Assembly: GCA_013396995.1 (NCBI GenBank)
Contig: VWZP01006688.1
Span: 744,001 to 808,000 of the forward strand
Source: Dicaeum eximium
Taxonomy: Eukaryota > Chordata > Aves > Passeriformes > Dicaeidae
Direction of reading: 5' to 3'
Length of the DNA: 64,000 bases
Of this stretch, positions 10,471-21,250 are shown piece after piece (the stretch's first letter is position 1; each line of letters starts with the position of its first letter). The position numbers and the translations under genes were made by a program. The notes under the pieces are model-generated. The model saw only the letters and a list, made by a program, of their open reading frames with translations, had not been told where the DNA came from and did not search any database.

Positions 10471-13400
10471 TAACGAGAATACTTGTCCTTTCCATTTAAT
10501 CTGCTGATCCACACACAGCACAGTGGTGCAAACATACATTCAGAGGTGTAGGAGAGGACTGAAGGAGGACAAAAGGAAGACATTTGGGTTTGGTAGCATT
10601 TTACATCCACTTCACACTATTTGGAATAACTGCATGCAGTTCAGAGCAGTGGAGAAATAGGCTCCCTTACCATGGGACCATTATATTACATATCCCATAA
10701 AACAAGCCCTTCATTTTGCTCATTAAAATCAGGCATGCTTGTTTGTTGGAGTTCAGCAGTACAGTATTTCTTCTATTTGTGGGTTTAGCTATAAAACCGA
10801 AAGAAAACTGTTCTTATGGTTAATTTTCTTTTTAATTGCTTATAGTAGAGTCCTTCTGACTCCAGACTTTTTCTATAATTACTGGACTGCATTCTTGCCC
10901 CCTGTACCTCTTTTATAGGGTAGGAGCACTATTTGCCTCTCCTGGGTCCAGAATCCTTGTTGAGATGAAACTGTAGAAATGCAAACAGAAATCAAGACTC
11001 TCTCAAACTCATGTGTTTGTTATTCTTGTAGCTAAACTGAAAATGGCCTTTTCCTTTTTTCTCCAGAAATTAAATAAAAATTTTTAAAAATCCATTTAAA
11101 ATACCTTTCTTTCATTCTGGGTCTACAGTTGAGTGAGAGGCTGTGCCCTGGCTGCAGTGAGAGATGGGGACTCCAAAGTGGTTGAGAGTGCTGCTTTGGC
11201 CACCAAGTTGCTGTGTGGCCCACGGCTGTTCCCAGCAGGCAGGGCTTCATGGCAGAGCAAAGTGAAGCTCAGCACACCAGCCCTCCCAGGCTCCCTGTCC
11301 CAGCAGAGCTGCTTCTCTGTCCTGCTCCAGGCCATAAACCCTGGCTGCATTGTCAAACCATCTGGGCAGTGTTTCACAGCTCTTTGTAGTTCAGCAGCAC
11401 CAAGCTGGTCTTCAGGGATAGTTGGAGATGTCTGCTCTTTGGGGCAGGCGAAGGACCTCATAGAAAGAAAATATTTGGGATGCTTTTTGTCTGCACCTCC
11501 ATTGCAGAAGGAAAGCAGTGCCCCAGCTCCAATCCCTGTTAGCCGTGCCTCTACCTCTCACCAACCTCCCCTCCCCTTTTTTGGGAGTTGTTCATGTCTC
11601 AAGTAATTTTTCCCACTCTCCATGTGTCAGAGACTGATCTCTGCTCACTACAGCTATGAACAGTATGAGAAAAAATGAAATTAAATTCTCTATCTGGTAC
11701 TGTGATGATTCCAAATGTGAGCTCAAGGCATAGCCTCAAGGCCAGAGTAAGCCAACTGACTGGATTTGCACCCTAATTTTCACCAGCCCAAACTGCAGAG
11801 TCAAATTCCCCTTAATCTGGCTGAAGTTCAGTTACTGCTGCCAGCAAGGTGGCCAAGGGCACCCCAGGGCTGAGGACTTCCTGCCATGGATTAGGTCAGC
11901 CATGAGCAAATATGACCAGCAGTAGTTTAGGTGAAAGGAGTTGATGAGCTCATATCAGCTCCTGTCTCTAGATCGATCTGTCCCTATGATTTCTGGAAAA
12001 GGGCAGGTTTACCCAAAGGGACAGCAGGTGGGACAGTGAGGGCAGACTCTTTCACAGCTCTGCAGGAACTGTGGACAACATCTTTCCAAGAAAGCACAGC
12101 CAGCCTCCATGGACATCTCACCACAGAGAGACAAAAGATGAGGCACAAACTAAATGTTTCTCATGGTTTGTTCCAACCAGAAGCAGCCTCAAAGTGGCTG
12201 GTTGTGCTGCAAGTCGTGCTGGCCATGGTTGGGTTGGAGGTGGGCTGTCTCTGGCTGCCCTGCCACGCAGGGACACTTTCCAGGCTGCACAGAGTCCTTG
12301 AGCAGCACTGACTGCAAAACCCATCTCACACCCAGCCAGGGAGGGGATGAGAGTCCTCTAGGGATGCAACACTGGGAGAGGACTCTGATGGTTCCCATTT
12401 TTCACCTTGGTCAGCTGCACATCTGGTCCCAGCTGTGGATCTCAGGTCTTTCTGCCTGTGCTTTTGCCACATGTCTCTGAGCTTGTGACAGCTTGGTTCA
12501 TGCTCCAGGGTAATGCTTATTTACTGGCAGTAGGTTCAGCAGTTGCCAGGGTAGGCAAGTTATTTGCAGAGTTTCTATTTCCTAATAGTCTCATAATGCA
12601 GCCCACTGTTGATAGTTTATTTGAAAAGTCACTTTTCATATATAAACATATTCCAGTCAGTTATTATTTGCTTTTCTAACTCCTGTTATCAATAGAATTT
12701 ATTATTAACACCCCTCCCCACTTCATTAGAAAATGTTGTTCTGGAATATTTGTGTGTCTGAAAATGATAAATATTGAGATTTCTGCTTTTTATATTTGTG
12801 AAAGGGCAATTCATTTATTCAAGTACTCAACTTTTGACCCGATCTTTGGAGTAGTCACTTCTGCTGGTTGAATTATTCATTGTGAATAAATTATCCCATG
12901 GATTTATCCCCTCCTGTTTGCGAAGCATATGCTGAGTAATCCTGATTTCTGAGAACAGAACCATCATTTGTGAGAATTCACTGAATAGTTGCATATCCAA
13001 TGCTTTCCGCGGCAGCCACAGTCTGGTCACCTCCTTCCCTGTCTGCTTTCCTGGAGACAGCCAGGAGACCTGAAATGGAGGGAGAAGATTAAAGACAAGA
13101 CCCTCTTTTGAGGGGAAATAAGACCACCCTACATACCCATCAGCTTGAAGGAGCTGGGACTGAAACCCACAGTCAGTGGAGCAGATCCTATATCCCACCC
13201 CCATCTCCTTTGCTTGACGTTTCTCCACTTCTGCATTTGGCCCAACATGTATAACTTAAGTCCTAGGAATCAGGAAGAGAAGAAGGGAATCAGCATAAAA
13301 CCTAAATACAAATCCATTCTGCAGACAGCCATGCTTTCAGGCAAGGTCCTAAGGAATGTTTTTCGTCACTCCCAGTGAAACTCTAGGACTTTCATCTCTA

Positions 13401-15840
13401 AATGCTGGCAGAGCTGCAGATGAAAGGCTCCTGCCATGGAACTCAGCTTTTGATCTCCCCATTGCCTGCAAGCTCGGCTGAGGAGCGCTGCTGCAGCTCC
13501 ACATCCCTCTTCCAAAAGAAAACAAGTGTTTTCTTTGCCTCTCCCCATTTAATATTATCCCAGTTTACCCAAGGGATGGACAGCCCTGTTTTCTGAGGGT
13601 CAAATATTATGACAGCTTCGGATATCAGTGTTCTCACAGTACCTCTGGCAGTTGTCTTCCAAAATAACTCCACTTGTCCTTTTTAAAGAATAAACTTTCC
13701 TGGATACTTCAGCTTTGATTCTTGCTGGGTTTTGGGGAGGGTTTTTCTCTGAGGAATGGGGTTCAGAGCTTTATTTGTTTTTTCAGAGGAAAACTCTGGC
13801 TGTTTTGAGACAGGTCTTAAATGAAACATGGAGCATTGCCAATGTCTGTGGAAGACAAACAGCCTCAATGATGCTGAACTATCACTTGCTGTTGGAATTT
13901 TGAGGGCCAAGGACTGAAAAAGTGAAATAGGAAGGATTTCCAAGGGAAATTGTGTATGTGTATGAGATTCACTGCTGGGAATGGTCTAAGTGAGGGCTGT
14001 TCACCACTTAGAGGTCTTGCAGGTAAAATTGGGGAGGGAGGAGCTGATTTTCCACAGTTGCATATGGTATCCTTTGCTGCTGCAGAAATGGAATGTAAAC
14101 CTCTGACGTGCCAGAAATCTCTGTTCAGGAGTTGGTATTGATTTACACCCACTTAACACTCAATTTGTGCTGGCTTAAACTTCTGCTTAAGACAGTGGCA
14201 AATCAGGGTAATTTTGTGGTAGTCCTGAGTCAAGTAATAGTGTAACCAAGAGTAATGGCCTTGGGAGACTGGCTTTTTTTGTACATGCACTTGCCCATCC
14301 TCCTCAGTGGAAAGGGAGTTGCTGTGAGGAAGGACCAGCAGGTGCTCGGCGCATCCCCTGACACAGCGGAGCTCCCATGCCTCTGATGGCTGAGCAGACT
14401 CATCATCCCATGCTCTGAGATATGTTCAAACCCATAAAGCAATCCTCTGCCTCTAAAAGCTGTGACTCCAAAGTAACATGATGCAGAAAGCTGGTTTTAA
14501 TTATAGGGAAAAGTGTATTTTAAGAGCATTTCAGCTAATGCATCCTAAAGCCTCCCGTAGAGGGGACCAGTAATATTTTCACACCTGCTGTGTTACTGAG
14601 GGGAACTCCCAGGAATTGCTCTGATCAGCTGATGTTGATGCACAGTTTTAACCATCTCAATTAGGACTTCTGGCAATTGTCACTAACACATTACACACAT
14701 TTTTAAGCCCAGTTGAGTATGTCTCCATGTCTCCAGTACTGAGAGGGAGTAAACTGGTTACAGGTTAACTAGGATGTGAGAAGAAGGCCTGCAGTGCCAT
14801 GGCATGACTCTCTGGACACATTTAGCAAAGTGGTTAAAGAAAAAAGGGGTAACTTGTCTTGCATTAGTTGTGCCATTTCTGGGATTCTGCTGGGAGCACA
14901 TCTGCTCACTCCTGCTGGACTTCTACCTTCTCCTCACTGGTGGACAAGAAGACACAGGCTGTCTCTGCCTCACTCAGCATCTCCAGCTTTTCTCTTTATT
15001 CTCATGCTGGGGCTTCTCCCAGGCTTCCCCAGAATCCCTCCAAAGATGTGGGTTGTTAACTAATGTCCAGAACAGCCAGTGAGTGAAACACCTTAGAGTC
15101 AGCACAGATGTAGCTTGGGCACCTGGTGAATGGGAAGGGCTGTGCTCATCCCATGTTTCTTGTCACACACTGAACCCAAATTCAGTTGCCCTTTTTGCTG
15201 TGGGATACTCAGCACATCTGCAGCCCAGTTTTACTTTCCTCTTCGGTCAGTACAGCAGCACTCTTCCTCCCTTGGGACTCTAAGGACACACCAGGAGCAC
15301 TTGGATGCTGCTGTTAGGGCACCCACATAATTCCTTGTACCCTCCATGCACTGAAGGCCTGGGATAATTTTTCAGAGACAAAATCCCATTCCAAAAATTA
15401 ATTGCGTCAAGTGCTGTGAGGTTTTGCTGAAACTCCCCTTTCAGATTTATAATCCTGACAAATACAATTTTTTCTCCAGCTTGCTGGCCATCTGCTGATC
15501 CTCTATAAATATAGCTGATATAGTGCTTTGTCTTAAAAAGGAATTCACATTTACACACAACCTGTAAGGGGGTGCCTATGAAAGGTATTAGGAAATAGAG
15601 CTGGCCAGGACCCATGAATCACAAAGAACAGGATGGCTTAATGTGCTGTGGGATCAATTCACTCTGAGGGCTGAACAATCTTCCAAAACAGCCAGACTAA
15701 CCCAGTGTTAGTGGCGCTGCTTGTCTCTCCTAGCTGTCTCTCCTCTCACAGGATTTAGCATCCCTGTGAGTGGTTGTGCTCAACCCAGAGTTCACCTTTC
15801 CAGCAAGGTACCAGGTGGCTTCAAGATTGTGCCCCATGTC
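10471..15840. other. Intergenic sequence without recognised genes
   Basis: About 5.4 kb of mixed composition. The longest frame (157 codons, 11133-11606, plus) has no recognisable domain and is overlapped by a 112-codon antisense frame, the pattern of a GC-richer patch with few stops. No transposon signature is identified. Confidence 0.6.
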
Positions 15841-15950
15841 AAAAAAAAAAAAAGAAGGAAAGAAGAAAAGAGAAGGAAAGAAGGAAAGAGAAGGAAAGAG
15901 AAGGAAGGGAAAGAAAGAAGGAAAGAAGGAAAGAAGGAAAGAAGGAAAGA
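15841..15950 (+). repeat. Purine microsatellite (GGAAA/GAAG)n
   Basis: An uninterrupted 110-bp purine run: A13, then imperfect GAAGGAAA/GAGAAGGAAA units, ending in five regular GAAGGAAA-like units. No pyrimidine occurs. The Lys/Glu/Arg-rich frames reading through it (15721-16119 and others) are artefacts of the repeat. Such tracts can form intramolecular triplexes and are usually length-polymorphic. Confidence 0.97.
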
Positions 15951-17264
15951 CTTAGCATGTAAAGGGTGTGAGCACTACCTAGAAGTAAAAGAAGCTGTTA
16001 CTTATGTTCTCCTGGATTTTGCTACATATTTTATCAAATTGTACGCACACAGGAGATGTCTTACCTCTGCAGAGGTGCACATTCAAACATGCTGGGTTAT
16101 AAACTGGTCCATCAGCTAGGAAACAGCCCCATCACCATGATGATACCCTCATGCCCCTGCTCCTCCTCACTCCTAAAGAGTATTGGAGTCCTTGGCATAC
16201 AGATGTGCATTCCTCTTACACTGCTCACAACTAGGAGCTGCCTTTTTTGCATATAAACTTTTTTGTATAAAAACCTCTGTTTCTGGCCATTCAAGCTCTG
16301 AATGCATTTACTCTTGGCTTTTGCAATAAAGGGAGTTATTGGCAATTTATTTTCCCTCCCTGCTTTGTGAATCCAGTGTTGGCTTGTGGGGAGTCACTGC
16401 AGGAAGACACAGGCAAACAAGGGGCACAGCATCTCCCCAGGGCGTAAAGAAATTGCCCTTGCCTGGTTTTGTAGCCTGAGAAACCATGGCCAGACCCTGC
16501 CAGAGGATGGGAATGACAGGGGTTGGGTTTGTCTCTAGAGATCTGGGCCTTTGAGCACAGTCTAATGGCACTGGGCTGGAGCATTTTGAGGCTGATCCTC
16601 TCCCCAGGACTTGCCTAAGCCAAGTGGGATGAGTGACAGATTTCTCCTCTGAGAACAGTGAGGAAAAAATCTCCCATTGCTGTGAAGCAGCCTCAGGAGA
16701 GCATCTCCGTGACTGCTCCTCCATCCTGGAACCAAGAGCCTCTGCAGCTTTTTCGTGCCTCTGGGTGAAGGTCAACATCAGCATTCCCGGCCAGGGAGGA
16801 TCCCATGCCCTGCCCTCTCTGCACAAGCCCCTAAAGTGCCCCTAGAGTGGCACTTGGGCAGATGTTCCATGGCTCCTGTGGCACTCCACAGTGTCCTGAA
16901 ACCCTGCAGGCAGGGCCCTGCGTGCCCGGGGAGGGGGAGACGTGGCCCATTGTGCATTGACTAGGACTGGAAGACAGTAAACAAATAAATCAAAAATAAT
17001 TGAAATGACACCATGGGAAATAACTCCCTGGGGCTTGCAAGCAGACAACTTCTTCCCAAGGAAAGTTACTGGGGATGCTGTGTCGGAGATGTCAAGTAAT
17101 GACAACAAAACCAAAACCCACCCCAAACCAGGGAACGTTTTACTTTAACTAACGGGTCCCTTTTAAGTGCAGGATATTGACATTGTGTTTGAATGGGGGC
17201 ACCGTAGGAGCCCAAACTTGCCATACATGTATTTCCAAACCTACCACCTTCTGTAGAAACATCA
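15951..17264. other. Intergenic sequence without recognised genes
   Basis: GC rises at 16380-16960. The 159-codon minus frame (16347-16826) and the overlapping plus frames have no recognisable signature. No repeat family is identified. Confidence 0.55.
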
Positions 17265-17395
17265 AGGGAATACATTTGAATGGAAATAAATTCAGCTAAC
17301 GCCTATTGATGCAAATGGGTAATTTCAAGTGCATTAAAGAATGCAGCCAGAAACGCTTCAGCAAACAATCCAGATCATGTTTTAATTAAGGTATT
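17265..17395. promoter_or_regulatory. Candidate conserved noncoding element, homeodomain/octamer-like
   Basis: An AT-rich block holding an octamer-like ATGCAAAT (inside 'gatgcaaatg', about 17310), 'tgggtaattt' and TTAATTAA (about 17382-17389). The word composition differs from the flanks and resembles vertebrate developmental enhancers. This is inference from motif density; conservation was not tested. Confidence 0.3.
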
Positions 17396-17436
17396 TTCTT
17401 TCTTCTTCTTTCTTTTTTTCTTTCTTCCTTTTTTTG
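17393..17436. repeat. Polypyrimidine (TTTC/TTC)n tract
   Basis: A 44-bp stretch made of T and C only apart from its edge, in TTTCTT-type units. Confidence 0.9.
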
Positions 17437-17524
17437 TCCCCTTCATTTGTGGGCACAATAGCAAAGAATCCTCTCGGTGCCTGAGAAGACAAAATTACAC
17501 CTAAAAACCAAAGCTGTCTAAAAA

Positions 17525-17645
17525 CATGGGCTTTGATAAACATACATGGACATGAATTTAATTGTGCCCGTGTGCTTTCACTCTGCAAAGGTGACAGCTG
17601 AGCCAATCATCTACCTAATTAACATACACTGCAAACGAGATTCCT
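17525..17645. promoter_or_regulatory. Candidate conserved noncoding element with MEIS/PBX/homeodomain words
   Basis: Within 120 bp there are 'gaatttaattgtg', 'ggtgacagctgag' (TGACAG is a MEIS/TGIF core), 'gccaatcatcta' (CAATCA is a PBX-type core) and 'cctaattaac'. The combination is typical of HOX/PBX/MEIS-responsive enhancers. No promoter or exon sits beside it. Conservation and activity are not shown by the sequence. Confidence 0.33.
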
Positions 17646-17931
17646 CTTTTCTCAGGCCCAGGACAGATGGCCTATGCCACTCAGCCAGCTTCCTGCACCT
17701 AATCCCCTGCTCCTATTTGCTCCAGTGGCTGCAGATATTTGCATTCACTTAACAATAACCCATTGAAACAAATCACTCTCTTTTTTCTTGCCACCTCCAA
17801 GAAAGCCCTACACACCCCTGCCAATGTGGAAATGCTGCCACAAAATAACCAATTATTATTTACAGGAAAATATCAGAAAAAGGAAAAAAAAACCCAGAAT
17901 TGCTCTAAAAATAAAACCAAGCTCTTAAAAA

Positions 17932-17956
17932 AGTGGTGGTGGAGGGGGAGGGGAAG
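17932..17956 (+). repeat. G-rich tract (GTGG/GGGGA)
   Basis: 'gtggtggtggagggggagg' plus 'ggaag' is a short G-rich run with four or more G-runs, able in principle to form a two- or three-tetrad G-quadruplex on the plus strand. Confidence 0.6.
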
Positions 17957-20604
17957 AAATAAAATAACATTTCTGAAAGGGTTTAGTTCATAAGGGCTCT
18001 ATTCAGAGTGCCTAGAGCAGGTTTTCATGTTTTTTTTTTGTGTACTTCTGTTGCCATTGAATCCAATAGCATACTTTGCTTGTTAACAAGTTTTATGCTT
18101 TATTTTGAACAATCATTTTCTGCCCTGGCCAACAATAGGGATTCAGATTTTTTTCCTAACAGTCCCTTTTCCAGTGGCCCACCCATTGCCAAGAATAAAA
18201 TGGTTGTAAAGCAAGATTTATTCTCAACAATATCTTTTATCTAAGCACATCCCTAGATGCTCCATGGAGAAATTCAGGACTGGGTAGCCCAAGGCTGTAT
18301 TTTGTGTGCTGGAAAATTCTGGTGCTGCAACATCCCCAGCTGCTTCCCACAACTATTGCTGTCCCCTGGGGGTCCAGAGTGGACTCTTAGGAGGGGGTTC
18401 TGAAGGATGGGCAGACCTTAGAGTGGGGTAATGTAGCTGCCTTTGGTATTGTTGGTAGTTTTGGGAACCCTACTCCAACCTATCCCGCAGCCCAGAGTTG
18501 CAGACATCTTCCCAGTTTTCTCAGAAGTCAGGGTTTTTTGGATCCCATGAAAAGAGTGGTTTTAAAAAATACAGCAGAGTGTGTAGTGTGATGCCCTGCA
18601 ATGTGTTTTCAAGGATGCAGAAGTTTTGCCATGGCTGTCAGAAGATTCCTCATCCAAGTTCTGGAAAGAGGCAGCTCCTAGAGCCCTTTGGCAGTGCAAA
18701 GCAAGGAGTAGCAGTGATGGGGAAGACAAAGAAGGAAAACCAATGGGGCATTTGGGAGATCAAAGAGAAAATTATTTGGGAAAATCCTTCAAAATGCACT
18801 GATACAATCTAAGGATAAGATTCCTCTAGAAGAGCTTCATCAGAAAAGGGTTAGTGCTTGGGTACAAACCAAGGCTGGTAGGTCCGGTTGGTTGGTTTGT
18901 AACACATCTCAAGTGTCACTAAAAACAGCTGCTTGGATAAGGTTTGAAATGACTGCTTTGGGGTTTGGTTGGTTGGTTGGTTGGTTGGTTTCATTTTTCT
19001 AATATAGAGGAGTTCAAAATATCTGACGTCCAAAATCCTTCCCTGTGTTATTTTTGGTACAACTTTAATCAGTTTCATCACATTTATGCTGTACTTTATT
19101 TCAGCTGACTGAGATGATCCCAGCAGTTAATTCAAGTGCTGAGTGATGTGACCAATTAACTGAGTCTTCTTTCCTGGATTTTGAGATACAAAGATATCTA
19201 CTCATGAGGGTGGCACTGTTGATTGCATGGCCTCATGTGTGGCTATTGATGCCTTGGATGAGCCCTTCTGGGGGTAAAAATGGCTTTCTGACATCCATCT
19301 GCCCTGGTAGATTGGCTCACCTAGTGGGATCTTAATCCATGATGGGTCAATGCCAGCATTAAAATAGTATTAACCACACTCAAGAATGAGCCTGCAGTGA
19401 CAAATCAAATAGCCTGTTCTCCCTCTTGCAGTCTCACTTCAGTAGAAACACTTGCAATGGTTCTGGAGGGTTAAAAACATCAGATTTTCAATGAAATTCC
19501 ACAGGAGCATCCACTGAAAGATTTAAGATACAATTCCAGACTAAGGGCTGTCAGGGAAATATTTCCTCAGGAAAATAGGAAATATTTCCAGGTCCATCAG
19601 AAGAGTTCAATGTGTGAACGTTTGCTTCTAGTTTGACATCTTTGCCCAGGCTTTGTGTCCAGGCACACATTCATGTGCTTTGCTGGTGAAATGAGGATTT
19701 GCAGATTTATGCACTGCCTGTCCCTGTGGACAGGTAGGTCAGCCAGGACACCAAGGCAGCTTTGCCCCCTTGAAGGTGCAACAAGAGTACTTGATAACAC
19801 AAAACAGCTCCCAGCATTCTCAAACCCCAGATACTTTTACTTGTTTTCACAAAATTTATACTTCTCTCTCTGTTGTCAGAGTCACTTGGACAGACCAAAG
19901 CAGAATAGGAGAGGCTCTTCTCCATAAATCTCCAGTTTGACCAGAGTGATGACAAGCAACATCTGAGCAGGCTGTGATGAAACTTCCTGCTTGGCTGTGC
20001 AGTCTTTCTCCTTGCAGATCAGCAGCCACGCTGCAGGGTCCTCACGTGACCTGCAACTCCCCAACCTCGATTTTCAAAGGTTGGGTGGCCTAATTAAAAC
20101 CAACAGAAAATGAGAATGCAATTTTGTATGCTGCACCTCAGCCTACAGGCTGGTTTGATTATTCCTATCACCTTTTCCACATCCATCCGGCATGCGAATG
20201 GTTACAGGAACACAGCTCAGAAACCCATCGCAGGGGTAGCGGGCCCACTTGCTATTCCCTCTTATCTTTCCAGCAGATCCAGTCCCTTCACAGAGGCAGG
20301 AATCCATCCCTGCTATTTTTCCCCTGGAGCAGTCTCCTACTCTAGTCATCGAAATGAATATGCAAGGTGGAAAGATTGCAGCCTGCTGAAAAGCTGTGCT
20401 TTCCTTTGCATCCTAAATAAGCACTGATCTCTCTGTAAAAATAACTTCTCAGAGGACTGCACGAATTCACTGGCTGGTTTGCATGCAACTAAAAGAAACC
20501 CAACAACAAGAAAATCCCCTGTATTTTTAAGACAGAGCAATTTTTCATAGCACAGCTTTAAAAGTCCTTATAAATGTGAGATGCCAGTGGTTTCTCATGA
20601 AAAC
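17957..20604. other. Intergenic sequence without recognised genes
   Basis: No gene recognised. It contains the TTGG microsatellite annotated separately at 18964-18991, a smaller related run at 18885-18898, and an 8-bp stem inverted repeat at 20060-20085. Open frames are at most about 105 codons and overlap on both strands. Confidence 0.55.
18964..18991 (+). repeat. (TTGG)n tetranucleotide microsatellite
   Basis: About six and a half perfect TTGG units. The minus-strand frame through it gives an NQPT repeat and is not a protein. Confidence 0.95.
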
Positions 20605-20790
20605 AAAAGATCCCGGGGCTTAGCTCTCTGCTGAGAGGGGAGGAAGCGCCGGGGTAGGAGTGAGGGAACATTCAATCGGGCTGCTCTGACAGCTTTATAG
20701 CCCAGATACAACGGGCAGAGCCCCGGTACTGATGAGCCCCATCCCCGCGGCCCCGCGCGTTCGCTCCCGCGGCTCCCCCGGTTCTTCTGC

Positions 20791-20825
20791 CCCGCCCGGC
20801 CCGGCCCGACCCGACCCGACCCGGC
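20791..20825 (-). repeat. (CCCGR)n run with G-quadruplex potential on minus strand
   Basis: At least six CCC triplets separated by one or two bases, passing from CCCGG to CCCGA units. On the minus strand this is a series of GGG runs with 1-2-nt loops, which meets the usual G3N1-7 quadruplex rule several times over. Confidence 0.85.
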
Positions 20826-20922
20826 GCGTCCCGGTCCGGCCCCGCACCTCTGGGAGACCCCCGCCAGAAAAAGCGGCTGTTTAGCAAAACAAAAAGACTC
20901 CCATAATCTACTTATTGTGCCT

Positions 20923-20952
20923 CATTAGGATGGCGGGCGCCCTCTCCTAATG
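20923..20952. promoter_or_regulatory. Perfect 8-bp dyad flanking a YY1-like/GC core
   Basis: CATTAGGA (20923-20930) and its exact reverse complement TCCTAATG (20945-20952) flank the 14-bp core TGGCGGGCGCCCTC. Each arm contains a homeodomain-type ATTAGG/CCTAAT word. 'aggatggcggg' resembles the YY1 consensus, and 'gcgccctct' is a partial CTCF-type word. The motif matches are inference; the symmetry is seen directly. Confidence 0.5.
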
Positions 20953-21250
20953 GGAAAGTTATAGGATCAAGCCGGCGGCGCGCTGCGGGGTTACCGCGCC
21001 GGGTAATAAAGACATTTTTTTCCCGTTCATGTCCAAGCATGACAAGACACAGCGGCTCGCTCCCGAGAAGCCACTTGACATCTTCATTGTTCTACCTTCG
21101 CCGCTAAACACTTTTTTCTCCGCCGTTTCTCGGGATGAGCGTCACGAACCCAAGCGTGGCTTTTCCAGGGACAGGGGGTTTGGTTTGGCTCTTTGTCTGC
21201 TCCCGGCTGCAGAAGGGAGCTCGCTCGGGCAGGATCTCTGCTCGTTTTCA

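Larger units (their letters stand above)
20605..21250. promoter_or_regulatory. CpG island, candidate promoter or developmental regulatory element
   Basis: CpG dinucleotides are rare in the rest of the window but dense here, with the core at 20735-21010 ('ccccgcggccccgcgcgttc', 'ggcggcgcgctgcggggtta'). The island holds a C-triplet run (20791-20825), a homeodomain-like dyad around a YY1-like word (20923-20952), and 'gctttatagccc' at 20691-20702. A TATA-like 'ttatataaat' lies just outside at 21286-21295. In birds, isolated CpG islands often mark promoters of developmental genes or noncoding RNAs, or Polycomb-bound elements. No start codon, splice pattern or recognisable protein ties it to a gene, so the direction of any transcription is unknown. 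The minus-strand frame at 20672-20887 is Arg/Gly-rich from composition only. Confidence 0.7.

Noticed and set aside
11133..11606. 157-codon plus-strand open frame
   Set aside because: No recognisable domain, and overlapped antisense by a 112-codon frame; consistent with a GC-richer, stop-poor patch.
15721..16119. 132-codon plus frame with a Lys/Arg/Glu block
   Set aside because: The charged block is only the translated purine microsatellite; both flanks lack motifs.
16347..16826. 159-codon minus-strand open frame
   Set aside because: Overlapped by plus-strand frames of 70 and 69 codons, no family signature, GC-rich local sequence.
20672..20887. Arg/Gly-rich minus-strand frame in the CpG island
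   Set aside because: The composition follows from GC-rich repeat sequence; no domain or conserved motif is seen.
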